Shown: one piece after another, positions 55,518 to 64,000 of the stretch
Position numbering within the stretch: position 1 is the stretch's first letter
Layout of the letters: the number at the start of each line of letters is the position of its first letter
DNA from: Calamus simplicifolius
Lineage: Eukaryota; Streptophyta; Magnoliopsida; Arecales; Arecaceae
NCBI GenBank assembly: GCA_900491605.1
Contig: UESW01001866.1
Span: forward strand, 187,081-251,080
Direction of reading: 5' to 3'
DNA: 64,000 nt
Notes under the pieces: model-generated
The model's database searches: none
Told to the model about the DNA's origin: nothing
Seen by the model: the letters and a program-made list of their open reading frames with translations, nothing else
Translations under genes and position numbers: made by a program

Positions 55518-56920
55518 CACTACAAAAAAATGATTTATTATGACGAATTAATTCATCGCAATAGGTACAAAAGTTGTCGTAATAAATTGTTCGATGATTA
55601 AAATTCATCGTAATACATTACAAATCGTCGTAGTAATATATTGTCGTAATAACCTATTACGGCGACTTATTTTCGTCGTAATAGCAACCTATTACGGTGA
55701 ACTACATCGCCGTAATAAATTTTTAATTAAATTTAAAAATATTAAAATTTTATTACGGCGACTTATTTTCGCCGTAATATCAACCTATACGGCGAAAATA
55801 AGTCGCCGTAATAGGTATTAAATTAATTTTTAAATTTTAATTAAAATTTTACTACGGCGACTTATTTTCGCCGTAATATCAATCTATTACGGCGAAAATA
55901 AGTCGTCGTAATAGGTATTTAATTAATTTTTAAAATTTAATTAAAATGTTATTACGGTGACTTATTTTCGCCGTAATATCACCCTATTACGGCAAAAATA
56001 AGTCGCCGTAATAGGTTTTAAATTAAATTTTAAAAATATTAAAATTTTATTACGGCGACTTATTTTCGCCGTAATAGGTTTATTTTCGCCGTAATAGGTT
56101 GATATTACGGCGAAAATAAGTCGCCGTAATAAAATTTTAATTAAATTTTAAAAATATTTAAATTTTATTTTAATATATTTTTGTATTGCACCTGTTACAA
56201 TAATATAATATTAAAGCAACGATACTAGAAATAATTTTCTAATATAAAAGATTCACAAAATAATTTAATAAAAGTTTTCATTCATTTCAATAAAATCATC
56301 ATATACAATGTTTCAAAAAATACATAATTTAAAAAAAAATATATGTACTATGAAGGTGAAGTCTGCTGGGATCCACTAGGATGATATCCAGGCACAAACT
56401 GTCGCATGAAAGCAGCGAGCTCAGCAGTCGTCGCCTGTAGATCCTGGATAGTCTTCTCTTGTTGAGCGAGCTTATCTTCTTGTTGAGCTAGCTTATTCTC
56501 TTGCTGAGCGATGAGCTGTCGGCACTCATGTAATTCACCCTTTAATTGTGAGCTTTCAGAAGATGAAGAACTACCTCTAATTCTCGATGTACCATTCGGT
56601 AATGGACCCCATCCTCTTTTATAACCAGATCTAGAGCCTAAAACCTCCTCCAAAATGACATCCTCATTGATTGGTTCTCCTGTAGAGTCCTGTGAGGAAA
56701 TTCGCTCTATTAACTGTGCCTGCAATGAAAAGAAAACAAATTCAATATGTTTAGTATAAAACATTACATTCAATAATATTGTATTTTTAATTGATAAAAC
56801 TTACATGGGTTTCTTCAGCTTTTTCATTTATCCATTGATTCTTCTTTTTATCAAAATGAAGAGTATTCCACATATGAAGTCTTGATGGCTCCTCTCCAGT
56901 AACAGGATCTCTCTGAAAAG
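55518..56920 (-). mobile_element. CACTA (En/Spm-type) transposon, 3' half
   Basis: The terminus CACTACAAAAAAATG at 55518 is the classic CACTA inverted end. 55540-56160 is filled with subterminal inverted repeats based on ATTACGGCGACTTATTTTCGCCGTAAT, about ten motif copies in alternating direction, separated by AT-rich spacers. Exons of a CACTA protein follow on the minus strand. The other terminus is not in sight; similarity to CACTA ends before about 57030. Confidence 0.85.
56348..56920 (-). pseudogene. CACTA transposase-family C-terminal exons
   Basis: Two exon-like parts on the minus strand: DPVTGEEPSRLHMWNTLHFD and KKNQWINEKAEETH (about 56920-56805), then AQLIERISSQ and DVILEEVLGSRSGYKRGWGP (56720-56590), ending in a coiled coil with QQENKLAQQEDKLAQQE repeats to 56348. 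The E(V/I)LGxRSGYxxGxG wording is typical of the plant Ptta/En/Spm (transposase_24) proteins of CACTA elements. A GT...TGCAG intron appears to separate them (about 56720-56805). The N-terminal half is missing. Confidence 0.75.
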
Positions 56921-57029
56921 AAACAATAATAATTTAAAACAATAATTTAAGATAATAATCTAATACAATTATCAATGTATCAATGGAATAATCTAATACA
57001 ATTATCAATTGTTAACAAATAATCATTAA

Positions 57030-57165
57030 ATTAACCCGGATTAAACCCAGATCTTTTCAGTTCAAGTTGGACAAATGAATTTAAACACGACTGTAAATCG
57101 AATTCGACGGACCGAATTAGGATTGAACACGGCTCTAGTTGCACACCCCCCCCCCCCCCCCCCAT
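57030..57165. mobile_element. Possible hAT-like terminal fragment
   Basis: Contains ACCCGGATTAAACCCAG and the end GGTGTGCAACTAGAGCC (minus strand) typical of small plant hAT elements. 18 C (57146-57163) stand at its edge. No partner end identified. Confidence 0.35.
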
Positions 57166-57559
57166 CAACATCTCATCTCCTTTGGAGGCTTTAGGATGAC
57201 TAAACATTTCAGGGTTCTGGCCAAATTTTCTCACACACCACTCCATGTCATCATACAAAAATCATTTAAAAAAAAAACTATATGGATACGAGATAGAAGA
57301 CCGTTCAACATGAACCACAGCCAGCATAACGGCATCACCAAAGGTAGTGCCTCCAAGTGTATGGATCAGACACAATCTGAATTGGCCAAGTTCAAACGAC
57401 GGACACCAAGCTTACGATTGCAATCTGGGAGACACAGGCCATGAGCCATAACCTGGAGAGACACCAGCATCGGCAGATCATGTTCAAACAGCAGTGCCCT
57501 ATAACACAATACATGATCCGTTTGGACCCAAAATCCCTTGCATTCAATGTTAACTGACA

Positions 57560-57822
57560 GGTGTTGGAAGCAATATTCACATGCCTGGAATGGGTAATTC
57601 TGCTTTCAGCTTGAATGGTTATCCTTCTACACAAAGGTTATGGCACACTACTTGTAGTGTTTCACCACGTGAGGTGGCCAATTTTGCTCTTCGATCCCTC
57701 CGTATTTCTCAATTTAAAGCTATTGACTACTCTCAAAGTAGTGTAGTGATGGAAGGTCAAACAGCGCTTCATCAAATGGAAATGCTGTCTTTTGTGTATG
57801 CAGGTGATTTGAAGGTCCTCTG
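57560..57822 (+). pseudogene. Unrecognised coding remnant
   Basis: A plus-strand frame from 57581 reads MPGMGNSAFSLNGYPSTQRL, then CSVSPREVANFALRSLRISQ and MEGQTALHQMEMLSFVYAGD. Codon use and residue mix look protein-like, not like a chance frame. It is followed by GT-rich sequence (CAGGTGATTTG at 57801), a possible donor. I do not recognise the family. The stretch 57290-57540 has no clear frame but may belong to it. Confidence 0.35.
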
Positions 57823-57829
57823 ATATTGG

Positions 57830-58814
57830 GAAGATATACTAAAAGAAAGTGAAACTGAAATAAAGGTTTAAGGAGAGATTAGGAGAATAGGGAGTAATTA
57901 GGAAAAGATAGAGGTTACAGAAAGATGTTCATACATCAAGCCTTTGGAGCCTATTTATAATCAAGAAGTTTAGTCCCTTTAGGACTTAGAAAAACCTTAA
58001 ATAATTTTCCTATGACTTAAAAGGCCTTAGAGATCTAATTTGACGGGAGTCATGAACATTCATGACATATTCCCATTCTCTAACAAAAACAAAGTTATAC
58101 TCATAAGACTTTAACTTCCTCGCTATATAAACATGGAAANGTGTGTGTGTGAGATTTATCTCTCATAGGATCTTAGATTTTCAGGATTACTTTTAATAAT
58201 ATCTATTTTGAAAAGGTGATAATATCTTTTAAGCAAGGAAAGAATCTAATTTGGATTGCGCAAGGATAGACATCATCGGTATAAAGAAAAATCCTATGAT
58301 TAGTTGTAATTATTAATGAAAGAAAAAGATTTGGATTTCGCTATCTTTAAATTTTAATTTTCTGATATTCTTTTGGGAGGTGGTAACTAGGTTGAAGAAA
58401 TTGTTTTATTCTCCCTAATCCGATTATATTAATTGACATATGAGGTAATTTAATTTATTGCTGATCGGGCATACAAAACCCAAAAAAGACTAGCAGTAGT
58501 GAAAAGTTAAGACCATGTAAAAAAGTTTCCTATATATATATATATAGCTTTACTTCCTTCGAATAATTCCGAATCAAAGGGTAACGATACAGATTTTCTC
58601 CGAATACCCATTTTTCATCATATTAAAAGCATGGGATCCCTTGCTATATATGACCCCAATATTAAACACCCCTCCTCATTATACGCACACCCTTAATTAG
58701 TACAGAAACCCAAAAATTTTTACAAGGCTAGGCAAACTGCCGGCTCTGTTGGTTAATTAACTAATTAAATTAAATACAGATGCACACATATATACATATT
58801 TTCAGAAGATATAT
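57830..58814. other. Intergenic AT-rich sequence and HIPP 3' region
   Basis: Holds one N (58140) beside a (TG)n run, and (TA)n at about 58532. The part near 58500-58814 is probably 3' untranslated sequence of the HIPP exon on the minus strand. Confidence 0.4.
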
Positions 58815-59163
58815 TCATATAATGGAACAGGCTTCTGGGTTATCATCACTGAAGAGAGACCGGGCTCTCTCGTCAACGATTTGAGAGTAGGTCGGCTTCT
58901 GGTAGTAGCCATGCATGTCGGAGTCGTTGCACCCATGCATGCTTATAGTAGTTGTAGGAGTGTGGATTATTGGAGGAGTTAAAGATCAGGTGGTGGGCCG
59001 GGGTGGGGTACGTGGTGCTGGTGATAGTACTCCTGGGCGTAGGTGGCGTACTCGGATCCACGTTGTAGGGATAGGGCCACAGCACCGCCCGCCTCCCCGT
59101 CTTCCTCACCGCTTTCAGCACCTTCTTCTGGTCCACGTAGCCGGTGACCGTCACCTTTTGCTG
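58815..59163 (-). CDS. Last exon of a heavy-metal-associated isoprenylated plant protein (HIPP), with indels
   Basis: After an acceptor GTGCAG at about 59164 the exon begins QKVTVTGYVDQKKVLKAVRK, then TGRRAVLWPYPYN, the second half of a metal-binding (HMA) domain. Expected HIPP wording is then found in changing frames: EYATYAQEYYHQHH, back to NSSNNPHSYNYYKH, then, after an apparent extra CATG, NDSDMHGYYQKPTYSQ and IVDERARSLFSDDNPEACSI. The exon ends Cys-Ser-Ile-Ile stop, a prenylation (CaaX) motif. So at least three indels lie in about 200 bp. The first exons with the CxxC metal site were not found up to 61405. HIPPs bind metals and attach to membranes by a farnesyl group. Confidence 0.75.
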
Positions 59164-59689
59164 CACCAAGTCTTTGTGTTAGAAAATTATTTTATTTTTT
59201 TTTATTTTCTTTCCTAAAAATTGCTAAAAGATTAATTTTAAAAATATAAATATGTAAATAAAATAAAAGAAGATATGAATGAGAATTAAGCCTAAATCGA
59301 GGCGTATTATACTGCGATCAGTTTTTGCCCCTTCGTGTAGGTTGTTGACGATCTGTCCCTAAAGTACAACGATCCGGCTCGATTTGAACCTTCCACCACG
59401 TGCACGATCGTATGAAGTTGCAACCCAATAATTCCTTTAGATGCTCAAAAAAAAGATTAGTAAATATCAAAGAACAAAAAATTAAATTTAAAATAAAAAG
59501 TTAAGAGGTCTGCCTCTTCCTTCCTTTTCATTTCTTTGAAAAAGAGCCAATGTCACATCAGCAATATAAAGAGACTCCAATGCTGCCAGAGAGGAGTCCT
59601 CTCTTACTCACTTTCTCTCTAGGCTACTTCATTCTTGCCAAGAAAATGATTGGAGGGATGTTCTTGGCATGCTGTTCTTCCTCTCTTTT

Positions 59690-59815
59690 TTATACACGAA
59701 ACGCTCGTGCTCTCGCGAGCAGCAAAATGCTCGCATTGCGAGCATTAGCGGAATGTTCGCCTCGCTAGCGAATGCTCGCTTGGCAAGCGTAATGCCAGCG
59801 ACCCACGCAAGCTCG
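59690..59815. repeat. Cluster of GCTCGC palindromes
   Basis: Contains CTCGCGAG, a perfect 10-base inverted repeat around one base (AATGCTCGCA t TGCGAGCATT), TTCGCCTCGCTAGCGAA and GCTCGCTTGGCAAGC in a row. The stretch is GC-rich inside AT-rich DNA. Confidence 0.7.
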
Positions 59816-59821
59816 CGTTCT

Positions 59822-61405
59822 TTTTTTTTAATTAAAACTTTTTTCAATAATTTTTCACAAAAGTTTTAAATTAAAAAATATTAAAATCAATATAACATAA
59901 ATTTCTTTTTCCTTTATTATATTATTTTTTTTGTTACTATTGATTTTTTTAAGGCATCTTATACTGCGCAATAGGTAAGGTATCCTGTGTACTTGAACCC
60001 CACTTAGTATTGATTGTATACATCTGAAGGAGCCATAGTGGATTAAGCCTTGAACTAGGTCCTTGACTCAAACTTCTACTAATCACACGCACAGTATGAA
60101 TCAATTGGGTTTATACGATCAGCGCATATTAAAGGCCTTGCGCTTAGTACCTCGATTTTTCATGATAATTCTTTAAGGTTAGCCCAAACCTTTAGTCACA
60201 GCTTAATATGACAATTCTCATATAGGTGAATCCTTCAAGGGTATTTGTGACTAACACCCTGTAGACAACCTACCTCGAATCCATTAAGAGTATGACTCAA
60301 CCTTACATAAATTTACTTTGTCACTTTATAAGAGCACTCATTATAGGGATGGGATGAGAATTTTTTTAAAATTTATGCTCTAACACGATCACTCAATCAG
60401 CTTCGTTTCTACCACATTAAACCTCCTTCATGAGATCTCAAATCACAGAGGTTGGGTATCCACTACTGGTGACCAAATATTGGGCTTAAGCCTCATCCCC
60501 CTTATAAATCTAGGACTTCACTCCTAGATAACTTCTTGGTTAATTGATTTGCCTAATTCTTCTCAGACTTGATAAATTTTAAGAAGATAACATTATTTAT
60601 TGGACTAGACCTTAAGTAAGAGAATCAAACTAAGATATATTAGAACAATAATATGCTTGCTTCTGAATAGATCATCATAGCCATAAAGAACAAGCTTTAT
60701 TCAAACTATTAAAGAATGATAATTGCATAAAATGCAGATAAATAATCATCATTGATATAATATTCAAAAGCATCATTGCTTAATTATGTGAAATTTTAGT
60801 CCAAGGATCGCATGCAGCGTTTCAGAATATAGGGCAGATAAACCTTCATCCATTTATGCAACATTATACTATGCATTGCAATCTTTGCATTAACACTGAT
60901 AGCACTTTTCTCTTTTTTTCTCTTTTTTCATCTCAGTTTATTCTTTTTTTTTTCTATTATTCATCTTGGCTGTTGTATGCATTAAATGAGAGAATCAACA
61001 CCCACACCATATGGGCCTCTTAACATTTCATAAATCCCAACTTTTGATTTTATAGTATACTGCCATACCTTTAACCAAGTTTGGCAACATGCTAATTCCT
61101 ATGAATAGCAGAGTCCGATACAATCAGCTTTTAATAAAATCCAATTTCCTAAATCAAATAGCCTCCACAAGAGTTTGTGGAAGATCTGACCCATTCTCTC
61201 CTTTTACATCTTTGTAAAAATTAATAACTTTAATTAAAAATCTCTGAAATTCTATTGTGCATTGAGCAATCATTAAATAGCATATGGTTCTCTAAACACT
61301 TTATTATTAATAACATAAATTCTGTTTAGTAACAAATAGACAGTAGAAAATTACTAATAACAAAGCAATACACTGCATGCTATGACATAATTGCAAGATA
61401 GGAAG
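59822..61405. other. Unassigned, probably upstream intron or old LTR sequence
   Basis: No coding frame of note. Pieces such as GGTATCCACTACTGGTGACC and repeated CTCTAAC-type wording look like a decayed LTR, but I found no second copy in the window. Confidence 0.35.
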
Positions 61406-63814
61406 TGATAATGCCAAATTATCATCCTCGAACGTCTGTGAGCATTTGGTCGCCTCCTTCAGCGAGCCCAGGATCCTTCGACGAGCTTCTCTCGGTCGAA
61501 AGCCTGCAAAAAAGTCTCGATAACCGAGATTTCGGTGGAGACCCTTCGATGCTCAAGTCAGTACTCTGAGCAACAGCCGTGAGCTTGAGAAAGCTTGAAA
61601 GAGAGAGAGGCTAGCTTAGAGCTCTCTCTGTGAGCAAGCATGAGCGTTTAGGAGTGTTGTGTGTTGAGTTACCTGGTCGAGGGTCCCTCTTATCCCTTTT
61701 ATTGATGCCTGGAGACTACCAGCTGGGGTGTAGCCACTTGTCAGAGCATTTATTGATGGTGGCAGCAATAGCAGCAACGGTGAGGCTTGCTTCCTTCTTT
61801 GGCATGCCAGAGCTGCAGGCCATGTTCGTCAGAGTAGGTGGCTGCAGCTGGTTGGTGGGTGCTACTTGACTTGGACAGCTGTTGTAGGCTGCTGCAGAGC
61901 GTGGGTAGCCACTACAGTGCTCGCCAGATGTGTCTCCCATGCCACCCTTCCGCTGTCCTGCATTGACAGCGATGGTGATAAAGTCAGGCACGTGGGCCCC
62001 AAAGTGTAGCTGCTGGGGCAGAAGATAAAGTTTGGAGTTGAAGCAGGCTCTGTCCCTCGTAGAGCATTGATTATAGAGTACGTGCATGACATTATTCATG
62101 CCCTTGGATGAGCTCCAGAGAAGGCCATGAGTGAACACTTGCATGGCACTGTTCACGCCCCAGAAAGATGAATAAAGAGGAAGCGGTCTAGAGCCGAGGC
62201 CGAGGGGGATCAGTCCGAGGCCAAGGGCCAAGGGGGAATAGTCCGAGGCCGAAGGGGATCAGTCAAAGCCTAGGGGAGCAGTCGAAGCCGAGTGTCGAGG
62301 GGGAATAGTCCGAGGCCGAGGAGGATCAGTCCGAGGCCAAGGGGGTCAGTCGAAGCCGAGGGGAGCAGTCGAAGCTGAGTGCCGAGTGAGAATAGACCGG
62401 AAGGGAGCTGGGCTCCCGAAGCCAGGAGCTGGGCAAGCTGGGACACTTGATGGGATATTACTTAATAATTTCCTTTCCCACGCACGTAGGCATGCATGTG
62501 GACCCATGCACGTAGCTCCTGAAGAGGCAGCCTCCTTCGAATGGGTTCCAAGCTCATCACCCCCCATTAGTTGGGTGTCAGAGGATCAGAGCCTCCAATT
62601 CGACAAGAAGCTTCATTCGGTGCTTGCTTGAGGCTCGGAAGTGGACCTAGCACCTTCAATCTTGAGGTCCAAGAGAGATGGGACCGGGCCCTCCTCCATC
62701 TCGGCAGCAAAGGAAAGAGAGGCACGCTCCTGGGCGAGTATTAGCCTCTCGGCGATGGACTTGGGCGAAGCATGGTGAGTCCTTCGGGAACTCAAACTCG
62801 GTGGAGGCCGAGAGTAGCCGAGGAAGGGGCCGCGGCCAGAAATGGATCTATCGGGGCTGAGTTTGGAGACCAGGGCTGCCGGGAGCCATGGAGTCGGGTG
62901 CCGAGGGCCGAGTTGGCAGCAAGGGCCAATGCCATGGCAGTCGAGAGGCAGAGGCTGAGGGTCCACTGTCAGGAGCAAGGGCCAAGAGCAGCCAAGGGAG
63001 AGAAGGGAGTTGGGACTCCGCGGAGTTGGCAGGAGCTGAGAGCATGGCAGCTGAGGCCGACGGCAGCAGGGAGTCGGTGGAGGCCGAGAGCAACCAAGGA
63101 AGAGGGCGTGGCCAGAAGTTGAGCTATCGGGGCTGAGAGCATGGCAGCTGAGGCCGACGGCAGAAGGGACCCGGGACTCCACGGAGCCGGCGGGAGCCGG
63201 CTGCAGCCCATGGAGTCAAAGTCGGGCTGTCCGAAGGCCGGGACAACCGAGGAAGGGAGTTGTAGCGGGCGTTCAGAGCTTTTGGAGCCGAGGCCGAAGG
63301 CTGAAACAGCCGGGGAAAGGACCAGGGTCACCCATGGCCGGGAGACGTGGAGTCCAGTCCATCCGCGGAGCTGGAGCGGAGAGCCTGGGATGGGCAACCT
63401 CAGGAGCTGTCGGGAAGAAGTCCAGAGCTGAAGTCAGGTCCGGTTTGGAGCTAGCTCGGCGGAACGATGTCACCGTGATCTCCCCGTCAGGGGTGTCCTC
63501 TGGTAGTGATCCTGCGAACCCCATCGGGAGAGGGGCCAAGATCCAAGTGCGAGTGTTGCACCTGGGACTGGTGGCGGAACAGTCGGTGTAGCCGAGTGGG
63601 AACCCAATAAAAAATGCCGACGGGGAGCGCTGACCGACCTTGATGACCGAATCTGTTGCTGAAGCCAACGGATTGAGGCCGAGGTTGAGGCTGTCTGGCT
63701 GAGGTCGAGGTTGAGGCTATCTAGCTAAGGCCGAGGGCCGAGGGTTAACTTCAGACATGATTGGTCCAATCCCGATGAAATTATCTTTGCCCATGGGGCT
63801 CATTGGCCTCATCA
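61406..63814. mobile_element. Solo LTR (2409 bp) with perfect target duplication
   Basis: Starts TGATAATGCC and ends GGCCTCATCA. GGAAG stands at 61401-61405 and at 63815-63819, an exact 5-bp target duplication with no interior. 61406-62000 matches 24696-25310 and 38915-39530. Its variable part differs: GTCCGAGGCCGAGGGGGATCA units (62190-62390), then GC-rich GAGGCCGA-bearing sequence (62640-63640) and a short GAGGCCGAGGTTGAGGCT array (63670-63745). Long GC-rich open frames here in several registers are by-products. Confidence 0.92.
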
Positions 63815-63900
63815 GGAAGCAATAGAAAAATAATTTTGTTTAAGATACCAGGACCCGAAGCATAGAAAAGCAAGGATGGTTCTCTCAAATTAAAAGCAAA

Positions 63901-63968
63901 CACCTAGCATCTATTTTCATGAACATGCATAAGACACCTAACATCTGTTTTCATGAACATGCATCAAT
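63901..63968. repeat. 34-bp direct duplication
   Basis: CACCTAGCATCTATTTTCAT and following bases recur at 63935 with three changes. It lies right of the solo LTR and runs out near the window end. Confidence 0.8.
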
Positions 63969-64000
63969 ACACAAACATGAAAAAACAAGAACATCGTCCA

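Noticed and set aside
59330..59420. tRNA or SINE suggested by GGTTCAAATCGAGCC on the minus strand
   Set aside because: No matching A box, no cloverleaf and no second copy with a target duplication.
62613..63668. Many overlapping open frames of 80 to 190 codons on both strands
   Set aside because: The stretch is the GC-rich variable part of a solo LTR; few stops occur simply because of base composition, and no motif is visible.

Overview
The window is nuclear DNA of a flowering plant, and everything in it points to a repeat-rich intergenic region built from nested transposable elements. Typical plant Ty1/copia, Ty3/gypsy, L1-type LINE, hAT and CACTA sequences are present together with remnants of three plant gene families (UDP-apiose/xylose synthase, a TED7-like membrane protein and a HIPP-type metal-binding protein). 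A monocot, possibly a palm, is my guess from the overall style of the elements; the sequence alone does not prove it. No bacterial-type operon, CRISPR array, rRNA or convincing tRNA was seen.

Layout. 1-8688: a Sirevirus-type Ty1/copia element on the minus strand (3' LTR cut by the window edge), with gag, protease-integrase, RT-RNase H and an extra post-pol reading frame, all broken. It sits in an LTR fragment of a second copia family (8689-9252). 9253-10425: single-copy-looking DNA with a 175-bp duplication. 10426-23067: a deep nest. An AT-rich element with inverted ends holds a decayed Ty3/gypsy element (10899-22614), whose LTR holds a 456-bp TRIM (11362-11817) and whose interior, 47 bp beyond that LTR, holds a complete copia element with a perfect 5-bp target duplication (12074-17805). 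The gypsy interior carries a ~112-bp minisatellite.

23091-24416: a CACTA terminus next to a first-exon fragment of UDP-apiose/xylose synthase, which is split by a hAT MITE. 24696-40326: a large non-autonomous LTR element whose LTRs contain a GAGGCTGACTGGC-type minisatellite; its 3' LTR was itself entered by a 9.4-kb copia element (26172-35605), and that element's 5' LTR was then entered by a second hAT MITE (33935-34458).

40327-46732: a mosaic of gypsy gag fragments and LTRs, including two LTRs facing each other, and a hAT fragment. 46902-52806: a near full-length LINE with a 14-bp target duplication, carrying many inactivating changes. 53714-54693: a proline-rich TED7-like gene with two apparent frameshifts. 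55518-56920: a CACTA 3' half with strong hairpin subterminal repeats. 58815-59163: the last exon of a HIPP gene with several indels. 61406-63814: a solo LTR of the same family as the 24696-40326 element, with a perfect 5-bp target duplication.

No set of genes here works together as a pathway. The story is the order of insertion, which can be read from interrupted elements and target duplications, and the internal minisatellites that recur inside unrelated LTR elements. Every transposon reading frame examined has stops, frameshifts or lost catalytic residues, so none looks autonomous today.
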